From NCBI GenBank assembly GCA_000824805.1, contig CCNA01000027.1, forward strand, positions 41,665-105,664: a stretch of 64,000 nucleotides of DNA, read 5' to 3'. Source of the stretch: Mesorhizobium sp. SOD10 (GTDB lineage: Bacteria > Pseudomonadota > Alphaproteobacteria > Rhizobiales > Rhizobiaceae). The notes beneath the pieces are model-generated. The model was not told the DNA's origin and did not search any database. It worked only from the letters and a program-made list of their open reading frames with translations. The first letter of the stretch is position 1, and the number at the start of each line of letters is the position of its first letter. This document shows, piece by piece, positions 18,685 through 26,436 of the stretch. The position numbers and the translations under genes are program-made.

Positions 18685-19374
18685 ATGATACATTCCGACT
18701 GGTTATGGGACGTGCTCAGTGAGTGCGACGACTGCATCGGCCACCGCAGTATTTATTTGACTTTTGACGACGGTCCTCACCCGCATTACACACCGCAGAT
18801 CCTGAATCTGCTCGCCGAACATCGGGTCCCGGCCACGTTCTTCGTGATTGGCACCTATGCCTTGCGCCATCCGGAGCTAATTCAAAGAATTGTCGCGGAA
18901 GGGCACGAGGTAGGCAACCACACGATGACTCATCCGGACCTGTCTAGATGCGGGTTCGATGAAGTGCAGCGTGAAATATTTGACGCAAATGCGGCTATTA
19001 TGATGACTTGCCCTCAAGCGTCAGTTCGGCACGTGCGCGCGCCATACGGGAACTGGACCGAAGAGGTCTTTGCCGCCTCCGCCATCGCTGAACTGGCAGC
19101 TATCAAATGGTCGGTTGATCCGCGCGACTGGTCTCGCCCCGGGGTGGACACGATCGTCGATGCGGTCCTGGAATCGGCGAAGCCCGGCGCAATCGTACGC
19201 TTACACGACGGGTTTCCTCCCGACGAATTGATCGACGTATCTGGTGCAGGTCTGCGCGATCAGACGGTCACCGCGGTATCCCGTCTAATCCCTGCTTTAC
19301 TTGAGCGCGGATTCCAAATCCACTCGCTTCCTCACTTTGATTGGAACGTACCGCTGGCGGACCCCGCGCTTTGA
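18685..19374 (+). CDS. nodB: Second chitooligosaccharide deacetylase, NodB paralog
   Basis: A 229-residue NodB with all catalytic motifs intact: YLTFDDGPHPH, NHTMTHPDLS, VRHVRAPYG and IVRLHDG. It differs from the nodB of the main operon at a large share of positions and has a C-terminal extension of about 15 residues (DWNVPLADPAL), so it is not a recent duplication. It has its own nod box at 18287. The ATG at 18685 is the NodB-like start; the frame is open upstream into the nodA stump. It is probably functional and may be redundant, or specific to a different oligomer length. Confidence 0.9.
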   Translation: MIHSDWLWDVLSECDDCIGHRSIYLTFDDGPHPHYTPQILNLLAEHRVPATFFVIGTYALRHPELIQRIVAEGHEVGNHTMTHPDLSRCGFDEVQREIFDANAAIMMTCPQASVRHVRAPYGNWTEEVFAASAIAELAAIKWSVDPRDWSRPGVDTIVDAVLESAKPGAIVRLHDGFPPDELIDVSGAGLRDQTVTAVSRLIPALLERGFQIHSLPHFDWNVPLADPAL

Positions 19375-19630
19375 CCGCTGTTATCTACGCCAGGCGATTT
19401 GCGGCGAGTGTCCGCGCAGCGATGACTTTCGTCTTGGTCGGGGGTTCGCGCCGCCTACTGACGGTGCGCCCATTGCGTCGACCATGCGCCCCAATGGTCG
19501 CTGGCCTTGTCGAAACCAGGGCGCCTTCTGTGCGCGCGGGAGGCTTGCCGGGACGCGCATAAGGAAAGGGGGGCGCAGGCGAGTGCCCGCGAGAACGGTC
19601 GCCAGATCCATGCGCTAGATTGGAATTGGA
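19375..19630. other. Spacer between nodB copy 2 and nodD
   Basis: About 255 bases without a recognisable gene. The nodD promoter is presumably here, but no nod box is present, in line with constitutive or separately controlled nodD expression. Confidence 0.4.
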
Positions 19631-20542
19631 ATGCGGTTTAAGGGTCTTGATCTGAACCTCCTTGTCGCGCTCGATGCTTTGATGAATGAGCGCAACCTCA
19701 CAGCGGCGGCTCGCAGTATCCACCTTAGCCAACCAGCCATGAGCGCTGCTGTCGCCCGGCTGCGCGGCTATTTTGGCGATGAGCTTTTTATAATGAAAGG
19801 CCGTGAACTCGTTCCGACACCGCGAGCCGAGGCACTCGCCTCGCCGGTTCGCGAGGCGCTGCTGCATATACAGCTCTCGGTTATTTCCTGGGAGGATTTT
19901 GATCCGCGGAAATCCGATCGCTGTTTTAGGGTCATGCTTTCCGATTACATGACGATCATTTTCTTTCGGAGGGTCATTGACCGTGTTGCGCGAGAAGCCC
20001 CTTTCGTCAGCTTCGAACTTATGCCTCCCGTTGACGATCTGGAAGAACTTTTCCGGTGCGGTAAAGCCGATTTTCTGTTACTCCCTGAATTGTTCCTGTT
20101 AAACGGGCATCCAAAGGCGAAGCTTTTCGACGATACACTCGCCTGCCTGGGCTGTCGGACAAACAAGGAACTGTCGAAAAAGCTCACGTTCGAGAAATAT
20201 ATGTCAATGGGCCACGTAGTGGCCAGATTTGGACGTTCGCTGAAGCCATCCATTGACGAGTGGTTTTTGATTGAGCATGGCTTCAAGAGGCGGGCCGAGG
20301 TGGTCGTGCAGGGGTTCAGCATGATCCCTCTGATGCTACCGGGCACCAGTCGCATTGGGACCATGCCCTTGAGGCTGGTTGAGCATTTCGCAAAAACGCT
20401 ACCGCTACGCGTCGTCGAACTTCCGCTCCCATTGCCGGCATTCACTCTGTCGATGCAGTGGCCTGCGCTTCACAATGGCGATCCGGCAAGCATCTGGATG
20501 CGGAAGATTTTGTTGGAGGAGGCATCCCGCCTAGTGCCATAG
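19631..20542 (+). CDS. nodD: LysR-type nodulation regulator NodD
   Basis: The 303-residue protein opens MRFKGLDLNLLVALDALM, the NodD hallmark, with a helix-turn-helix at LTAAARSIHLSQPAMSAAVARLR (residues about 23-45) and a typical inducer domain (for example RCFRVMLSDYMT, MSMGHVVARFG and the C-terminal LPLPAFTLSMQWPALH). With plant flavonoids it activates genes behind nod boxes; four are found nearby and a fifth upstream of ttsI. It lies downstream of nodB copy 2 on the same strand. It is the only nodD in the window. Confidence 0.95.
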   Translation: MRFKGLDLNLLVALDALMNERNLTAAARSIHLSQPAMSAAVARLRGYFGDELFIMKGRELVPTPRAEALASPVREALLHIQLSVISWEDFDPRKSDRCFRVMLSDYMTIIFFRRVIDRVAREAPFVSFELMPPVDDLEELFRCGKADFLLLPELFLLNGHPKAKLFDDTLACLGCRTNKELSKKLTFEKYMSMGHVVARFGRSLKPSIDEWFLIEHGFKRRAEVVVQGFSMIPLMLPGTSRIGTMPLRLVEHFAKTLPLRVVELPLPLPAFTLSMQWPALHNGDPASIWMRKILLEEASRLVP

Positions 20543-20659
20543 TCGAAGGCTGCGGTATGATTTGCACAACTTGGCTGCTCAGCGTTTCGGCGGTGTGCTT
20601 TGCGGCGAGTGGCCGCCTGTCAGGTTCGCCACGAGCGCAACTGGACACTTGCCGGTTCC

Positions 20660-20940
20660 CTGCCTGGCGCGGGCCGCAGATCAATACGAGCCAGCCGGTT
20701 CGCTGGCGCAAGAGCTTTCCCGCCGAATGGAGGCAGCCCTGCTGCCGTTGGTGCCTGTGAGGCCAGCGACGGGCAGATCGGGGAACTGCCGTCGGCACGC
20801 CTGCCGGCGCGGCATGGCCGGAATCAAGATCGAGCTGGTTGGTCGCTGCGCATTCGGGTCGACCGCGATGTCGATAAGGCCACGTTGAGCCGGGTGCTGG
20901 ACGCCCTGGGGCGCCGGTGCCGTTCCTGGTCATGACACGG
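20660..20940 (+). pseudogene. IS66-family accessory gene (orfA/tnpA) relic
   Basis: The plus-strand translation ends IRVDRDVDKATLSRVLDALGRR, the typical C-terminus of the small IS66 accessory protein, and in the neighbouring frame shows ME-AALLPLVPV and GEL-ARLPARHG pieces. Frame changes and the absence of tnpB/tnpC show it is a relic. A related fragment lies at 23750-23890, on the other side of nodFE. Confidence 0.6.
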
Positions 20941-21079
20941 CGTACGGGTGTGGTTTTGCGAGCGGCCACTCGGAAATGCGGCTTCCCCACTTGGTGCTGC
21001 AGGTTCAAGAATTGCTCAAGCGCGATCGACGGCAATTTGTTGCCGATTCGGCGATAGGAATCAGCGGTGGAATTGCGGA

Positions 21080-21275
21080 CGGACTATCCGGCGAGCGAGC
21101 TTCGCCGACTTGCCCGCGTTTCGAAGATGCGCGGCACGGCAGTCGGCTCTTGTCGATCGCGGCGGTCCTGGACGCGATGAGCTAAGCCGATGCGGCGCGG
21201 ATCGCCGGGATGGATCGCCAGACGCTGCGCGACTGGTGTATCGGTTCAATACTGCAGGGCCTTAAGCTGCGTCGC
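21080..21275 (+). pseudogene. IS630-family transposase N-terminal relic
   Basis: Combining two plus-strand frames gives ELRRLARVSKD-, SRLLSIAAVLDAMS and ADAARIAGMDRQTLRDW, the helix-turn-helix start of IS630-type transposases. A stop codon (TAA at about 21183) and frame changes interrupt it, and nothing of the catalytic part follows. It may be the missing front of the relic at 7019-7625, but could equally come from another copy. Confidence 0.65.
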
Positions 21276-21539
21276 GCGCGATACTCACAGGCTCGGAGGA
21301 TCGACGCCAGCATTGCCGGAGACTTTACGAATACCGCCCTTCGAGCAAGCATCGCTGACCTTCGACTAGCGACACTATTTCCGGCGTCCTGAAATTCCAG
21401 CACATCACATGTACAAGAAAATGCGATTTGTGAACGACGCTCTTCAAAATGCGTATTCCGATGATGCTGGACGGCTATTCCAACCTGGCTCCGGTCGCAA
21501 ACAAATAGCTCGGAGTCCGCCTCTGGTCTATAGGCACGC

Positions 21540-21588
21540 CATCCACTTCTTGAATGGATTTTATCCAAATTATCGATTTCCCTACTAG
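21540..21588 (+). promoter_or_regulatory. nod box of nodFE
   Basis: CATCCACTTCTTGAATGG followed by TATCCAAATTATCGATTTC fits the nod box with a weaker 3' end (CCCTACTAG instead of TACCAATC). It lies about 95 bases before nodF, the usual distance. Confidence 0.85.
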
Positions 21589-21681
21589 CGCGAAATTTTG
21601 CATCAACAATGCTGGACGATGAATCTTTCACGTCATCGAGAGATTCATGGTCGGCCGCCAGACGGGAGGTGAAAGGATTGA

Positions 21682-21930
21682 ATGACTGACCAGCTTCCGA
21701 CCGAAATCCTAGCGGAGATCTGCAAACACGCTGAACCGGATGCGAATCCCATCACTCTTGAGGCGAAGCTGACTGATTTGGGCATCCATTCGTTGGCAAT
21801 GGCGGACATCCTGTTTGGTCTTGAGACGAAATACGGGATCGAGATCGAAACGGACACTGCTGACACCTGGAGCAATCTGCAGAATGTGGGCAGCGTGGTC
21901 GAAGCCGTCCGTGCGCTTAATGAGCAATGA
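21682..21930 (+). CDS. nodF: Nodulation acyl carrier protein NodF
   Basis: An 82-residue acyl carrier protein with the phosphopantetheine serine in LGIHSLAMADILFGLE (serine at about residue 36) and an acidic helix after it. It works with NodE to make the polyunsaturated fatty acids put on Nod factors by NodA. It is somewhat shorter than the roughly 93-residue NodF of other rhizobia, lacking a few C-terminal residues. A GAAAGG-like site precedes the ATG. The stop overlaps the nodE start by 4 bases. Confidence 0.92.
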   Translation: MTDQLPTEILAEICKHAEPDANPITLEAKLTDLGIHSLAMADILFGLETKYGIEIETDTADTWSNLQNVGSVVEAVRALNEQ

Positions 21931-23141
21931 CGATGAACAAGCGCGTTGTTATCACCGGCATAGGCGGGATTTGTGGGCTCGGCAGCTGTGCTGCCGATAT
22001 CTGGGCCGCCATGTGCGAAGGCCGTTCAGCAATCGGCGTGTTGAGCAGTCCCTCCCTGCACGACATCACCGCGCGCACGGGATGCGCGATCCGCAATCTT
22101 CCTCAGCATGAGATCGAGCGTAAGCAAATTCTTTCGATGGATCGGGTCAGCGTGCTTGCAGTGCTTGCCGCTCGCGAAGCAGTGCAGCAAGCAGGGCTGA
22201 TCGCGTCTGACAAAAACCGCTATCGCCTGGGTGCGACGGTCGGTGTGGGCGTCTGCGGATGGGAGGCGATTGAGCAAGATTACCGAGCAATGCTGCTCGA
22301 TGGCAGAAAGAGGACCGGGGCCTTCACCGCGCCCAAGGTCATGCCGGGCGCCGCTGCTGGACATGTCAGCATGGACCTTGGACTGCGCGGTCCCGTCTAC
22401 GGCGTCACCTCGGCTTGTTCCTCCTCTAACCATGCCATTGCCTCCGCCGTCGACCAAATCAGGTCGGGCCGCGCTGATGTGATGGTGGCAGGTGGCGCCG
22501 ATGCGCCATTGGTTTGGGGAGTAGTGAAATCGTGGGAGGCTATGCGAGTGCTATCGCCTGACACTTGCCGGCCTTTTTCCGCGAACAGGCAGGGCGCTGT
22601 TCTCGGCGAAGGCGCAGGCATGATAGTCTTAGAAAGTTACGACCATGCCCGCGCCAGAAGCGCTGAAATATTGGCGGAATTGGCCGGTGTGGGCCTTTCG
22701 GCCGATGCTTTCGACATCGCGGCACAGACCATTGAGGGGCCCGAGGCGGCGATCCGCGCTTGTCTAGCCGACGCGGGTCTGGTCCCGGAGGAGGTCGATT
22801 ACCTGAATGCTCACGGCACCGGCACTAAGCCAAACGATCAGATCGAGACCGCAGCAATTAAACGAGCGTTCGGCGACCACGCCTACCGAATGTCGGTATC
22901 CTCGACAAAATCGATGCATGCCCACTGCCTCGGGGCCTCGGGTGCTCTGGAGCTGATCGCCTGCGTGATGGCAATTCGGCATGGCATCGTACCGCCTACC
23001 GCCAACTATGAGGAACCAGATCCAGATTGCGATCTAGACGTTACCCCCAACCTGGCGCGGGAGCGGAAAGTCAAGGTGACGCTTTCCAATAGTTTTGCGT
23101 TCGCGGGCACCAATGCGGTGTTGGCCATCAAGGCGGCGTGA
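21927..23141 (+). CDS. nodE: Nodulation beta-ketoacyl synthase NodE
   Basis: The 404-residue condensing enzyme has the full catalytic triad: the cysteine in VTSACSSSNHAI (near residue 165), the first histidine in NAHGTGTKPNDQIE (near 295) and the second in KSMHAHCLGASGALE (near 330), plus the C-terminal FAFAGTNAVL. It elongates the NodF-bound chain and sets the unsaturated acyl type, a host-range determinant. It is coupled to nodF through an ATGA overlap. The nodFE pair is known in S. meliloti, R. leguminosarum and some mesorhizobia. Confidence 0.93.
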   Translation: MTMNKRVVITGIGGICGLGSCAADIWAAMCEGRSAIGVLSSPSLHDITARTGCAIRNLPQHEIERKQILSMDRVSVLAVLAAREAVQQAGLIASDKNRYRLGATVGVGVCGWEAIEQDYRAMLLDGRKRTGAFTAPKVMPGAAAGHVSMDLGLRGPVYGVTSACSSSNHAIASAVDQIRSGRADVMVAGGADAPLVWGVVKSWEAMRVLSPDTCRPFSANRQGAVLGEGAGMIVLESYDHARARSAEILAELAGVGLSADAFDIAAQTIEGPEAAIRACLADAGLVPEEVDYLNAHGTGTKPNDQIETAAIKRAFGDHAYRMSVSSTKSMHAHCLGASGALELIACVMAIRHGIVPPTANYEEPDPDCDLDVTPNLARERKVKVTLSNSFAFAGTNAVLAIKAA

Positions 23142-23749
23142 TTGTTTGGATCCATGATGATATTTGTTGCGGCCAATTGTGAAGTGGTTCGTCGTCGCTG
23201 CCCTGATCTCGGAGCAAACTACGAACTCGCGGCAGCGGTCAAGAAATAGCCCTGGAGAGCAGATCCGGTAAAAGTGCTTGGCGCTTCCTGGATGCGAATG
23301 GGCTTATCAGCTCAGGCAACTCGGTCGGGTGTCCGCATGGATGCCCGGCCGATTTCTTGCGCGGTATCGATAACGAGCGTAGCCATTTTGCCGCGGCTCT
23401 TCGTCGGCGCATCCCACAATCGCGGTTAGCGGCCCCTGTAACCATCAGCACAGCAACCGGAGGTGATCTCTCCACTCGCGTCATGAATTCGCCGCTCGTC
23501 GGGGTCCTGTAGAACGCCGGGTTGATCGTGGGTGGCGTCACTGTGGGTTCAATGCCAAATTTCTTCCTGTAAGCGCCGGCACGGGCTATTGCCCAACGGT
23601 TTGGACGAGAAGGCTATCGAACTCGCTCGCACTGGCATCGAGGCTGCCGCGTTCCCAGACGATCTCACCGACATTGACGGCATTCCCGCGCTCATTCGCA
23701 CGATCGAGCAGCGCATAGGCTCAATCGACGGTAGAGCTTTCCCGCTGAG
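23142..23749. other. Gene-less stretch after nodE
   Basis: About 600 bases. A plus-strand frame near 23580-23710 (including EKAIELARTGIEAAAFPDD) reads like former coding sequence but I cannot name it, and it has no start. No regulatory site was recognised. Confidence 0.35.
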
Positions 23750-23890
23750 AGGTGCCAGCCGTGCCGCGGTTGCTGCCTGTGAGGCCAGCGTCGGAGCAGA
23801 TTGGGGAACGCCTGCCGGCACGGCATGGCATGAATCGAGACCGAGCTGGGTGGCCGCCATTGCATTCGGGTCGACTGGGGCCTTGAAGCG
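23750..23890 (+). pseudogene. Second IS66 accessory-gene fragment
   Basis: The DNA resembles the 20740-20880 relic closely (both share GCCTGTGAGGCCAGCG and the run ending GCATTCGGGTCGAC), and a frame-shifted reading gives ETELGGRHCIRVDW. It is too short and broken to be functional. Together with the other copy it brackets nodFE. Confidence 0.5.
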
Positions 23891-23976
23891 CTGTGCTCGT
23901 TTCCGGCACTACACGATGGGCAAGCCCGCGAGGAGCCACCCAGCTTCCAGCGTGTGATATGGCGCGCTACCCAGGG

Positions 23977-24025
23977 CATCCAGCGAGTGAATGCATTCTA
24001 TCCAATCAATCGATTTTACAAATTC
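23977..24025 (+). promoter_or_regulatory. Orphan nod box
   Basis: CATCCAGCGAGTGAATGC followed by CTATCCAATCAATCGATTTTAC is a good nod box with a slightly off 3' end (AAATTC). No known nod gene follows within 1.7 kb. The first credible start downstream belongs to the small open frame at 24047-24271. Confidence 0.85.
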
Positions 24026-24046
24026 GACCAGCGACACAAGTGTGCG

Positions 24047-24271
24047 ATGAAATCAATCATGAGGAGCAATGCGGTGGCAAAGCCCATCGAAGCTAGGCCC
24101 GCAGCTAATACCGCGTCCGGCAGTAGCGGTGACGACTTAATCCTAGATTTCTCCAAAGTAATGCTCGGTTCGACGGCCGTGCTGGCAAGGACCCCATCTC
24201 GGCCGGCGGGAGCGCCGACCGAGCCTTCGGCGGCGCGGACAAAGACAAAGTCTTCGGCGGAGAGCGCTTGA
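24047..24271 (+). CDS. Small hypothetical protein just downstream of the orphan nod box
   Basis: The 74-residue frame begins MKSIMRSNAVAKPIEARP about 20 bases after the nod box and contains LILDFSKVMLGSTAVLAR, with a low-complexity Ala/Pro/Thr/Ser C-terminus. A GAGGAG sits ahead of an internal GTG (GTGGCAAAGCCC), which could be the real start. I recognise no family. It could be a truncated relic of a former nod gene, or a genuine flavonoid-induced small protein. Confidence 0.3.
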   Translation: MKSIMRSNAVAKPIEARPAANTASGSSGDDLILDFSKVMLGSTAVLARTPSRPAGAPTEPSAARTKTKSSAESA

Positions 24272-25254
24272 ACCTCGCAATCGCTCATTCGGCGAAGAAT
24301 AGAATTCAGCTTTTGAGGAGGTGAGGTTGGCTGAGCGCCGCGCTCGGTGCAAGCTTGGGATCCTGCCCATCGCTTCCTCCTACATCTGGTTGGGTCACTC
24401 TGTCTGGGATGGCCACGACTAAGCGGTCACCCTCAGAAGTCCACGAGCTCGGAGGCGATCGTAGCCGTCCTTGTAATCGCATAACGCAATGGGCAATAAC
24501 GATTGCTGCGTGGCTGTCTTAAAAGCCAACCGAATTCCCTTCGGCTCAGAGATAGGGGTGGCAAAACCGTCCAACAGCTCCCACGTTAGATCGGATGGAC
24601 GGCTGCTATTGCCACTGATCTCGGATTGGTCCAGCAATAGGCGGCAAAGTGGGAGGCTTCCAGGCCGTGGGGGGCCGGGCCAATTTCACCGGGCAGCATT
24701 CGTTCAGATCAAGTTCAAATGAAGGCCTTTACATTTCGTAATTTGTCATCGCCGGACAGTTCGCGATAGGGCTCGGCTGCGGCTCGCGTCGCCATCCGAT
24801 TCTTATAACTCTTCTCCTCCCGCCGGATGGATGGCTCGAGCCGCCCCTGCCCTCCGTGCACACGTCACTGAAGTTGGCGGAAGACTTTCCGAAGGAAGCT
24901 ACTCAGCCCGGCGGCAGCTGTTGCGGCTGCGCGATTGCCGGAGACCACCAAGTTAGGTCGGCCCGCCATCTCGTTTTCAGTGCATATTCGCAGACCTATG
25001 AGACCGCGCCCTTGCGGGCGATGCGTCCACACATGTTGCACAGCCCACCGTGCCGGGAACCTCGGCCCGTGACAGGAGGGACCCATTCGCCCCAAGAATC
25101 GGGAGATTCGTTAAGCGCTCACTCGCCGGGAACCGCGGTTCCCGATTTCGCCTCACCTGATCGGCTGCTGTCCAGTTCACCCACGCCGCAGGGTTCGAGG
25201 CGTTTGCGCTTGGCCGAGGCGGCGACCGCAAAGTATTGCCTAGCGAGACTTCAT
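24272..25254. other. Gene-poor stretch of about 1 kb
   Basis: Many overlapping short frames on both strands, none with a recognisable product. One minus-strand frame at 24419-24637 (72 codons) and one plus-strand frame at 24856-25326 (156 codons) are open, but their proteins have no known motifs and unnatural composition. I treat the stretch as degraded DNA. Confidence 0.4.
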
Positions 25255-25554
25255 TCAGCCGTCATGATGCGGATGCAAGCTAAGGGACGGCTGATCCCTC
25301 CGGTTGGCCCTTGCGTTCCCGTTTAACTCCTGGGCCCGGCTTACGACCGGGCTTTCTTTATGCAGGCCCAGTTTCGATCGGATCGAACCGATGGCATTCA
25401 GGTTCGCGCAGGCAGCGTGCGCGTCAAGCGCGATATCCAACAGGCCTTCGGTGGTGTGAATCGAGAGAATGTCAATCATTCCTTTGGAATCCTCGAGTGT
25501 CGAAGTGCGAAATTCGCTCGGCACGAAAGGCAATGCCTTCTTCGTCTGGCGCAT
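25255..25554 (-). CDS. Possible small hypothetical protein
   Basis: The frame starts MRQTKKALPFVPSEFRTSTL and for about 65 codons has natural-looking amino acid and codon use (for example MIDILSIHTTEGLLDIALDA). Beyond that it runs through a strong hairpin, so the real 3' end is uncertain. No family is recognised and no clear ribosome site is visible. It may be the start of a truncated gene. Confidence 0.25.
   Translation of the reverse strand: MRQTKKALPFVPSEFRTSTLEDSKGMIDILSIHTTEGLLDIALDAHAACANLNAIGSIRSKLGLHKESPVVSRAQELNGNARANRRDQPSLSLHPHHDG
25336..25361 (+). terminator. Hairpin with T-rich tail, terminator-like
   Basis: GCCCGGC and ACCGGGC can pair around a short loop, and the plus strand continues TTTCTTT. 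This is the form of a factor-independent terminator for rightward transcripts, possibly ending the transcript from the orphan nod box. Confidence 0.5.
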
Positions 25555-25813
25555 CGCTCACCTTTGTTCATAGCGCCGACAATCGCGCAACCCGACACCA
25601 TGATAAAGCGGACCCAGGTCCGATAAACTTCATGACCTTGTCGAGCCCGCGAGGGCGGCGATAATCCCGCGATTCCCGGGCCGTTGGTGGCAGAAGCCTC
25701 CGTGGCCCCTCAACCCGACCCCGTTACCCGCGGACTTCGTTGCGTCCATGCCGCGCCACCGTTAAAAAACGGAGAGCTTCGGCGACATTGCTTTAGGCCA
25801 GGAGTGCACCGCG

Positions 25814-26221
25814 ATGGAAGAAACCGACGACAACACCAGCGCCGTCATCGAGCTGACCGCCGAGGTGGTCTCAGCCTATGTCTCGAACAATCCAGTCCCG
25901 GTCGGAGATCTCCCGGCCCTGATCGATCGAGTGCATGGAGCGTTGAAGAGCGCCGGCAGCGGCGCGGCGGAAAAGCCGGAAGCTCTCACGCCAGCTGTGC
26001 CCATCAGGAAGTCCGTCACGCCGGACTACATCATCAGCTTGGAGGACGGGAAGAAGTTCAAGTCGCTGAAGCGGCATCTTTCCGTTCACTATGGCCTCAC
26101 GCCGGATGAATACCGCGCCAAATGGGGCCTGCCGGCTGACTATCCGATGGTGGCCCCGAATTACGCCGCCGCACGTTCTTCGCTTGCCAAGTCAATGGGA
26201 CTTGGCCGCAAGACTACCTGA
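25814..26221 (+). CDS. Ros/MucR-family transcriptional regulator lacking the zinc cysteines
   Basis: The 135-residue protein has the full MucR layout: an N-terminal part with LTAEVVSAYVSNNPV, then TPDYIISLEDGKKFKSLKRH (residues about 72-91) and the C-terminal GLPADYPMVAPNYAAARSSL. The Ros zinc finger is Cys-x2-Cys...His...His. Here the two cysteine positions are Ser and Asp, while HLSVH keeps the histidines. Ros/MucR proteins bind AT-rich DNA and regulate exopolysaccharide, motility and symbiosis genes. M. loti relatives without the cysteines are known to fold and bind DNA. An AGGAG lies 10 bases before the ATG. The gene stands alone. Confidence 0.88.
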   Translation: MEETDDNTSAVIELTAEVVSAYVSNNPVPVGDLPALIDRVHGALKSAGSGAAEKPEALTPAVPIRKSVTPDYIISLEDGKKFKSLKRHLSVHYGLTPDEYRAKWGLPADYPMVAPNYAAARSSLAKSMGLGRKTT

Positions 26222-26436
26222 CAAGCCAAAGCGGCGCTCGCCGAGAGAGACCCGCAAGCTTCCTGAGGGCATGCGGGCCTGCCAACACTGATGGCCTTGC
26301 CCTCTATGGTTAAATGCCTCCTTGAGGGGTGGAATGCTCCCGAGCGCGGTTAGGAACCAACCTATCATCAACACTTGGACAGCCTCGGAAAGACTTGGTA
26401 AATCGACGTTCTCGGGATTGTTTTCATGTTTTTGCT

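Noticed and set aside
24856..25326. 156-codon plus-strand frame before the hairpin at 25336
   Set aside because: The composition (many Ser, Pro, Arg and Cys) looks like out-of-frame GC-rich DNA. No start site or family, although the hairpin after its stop is suggestive.
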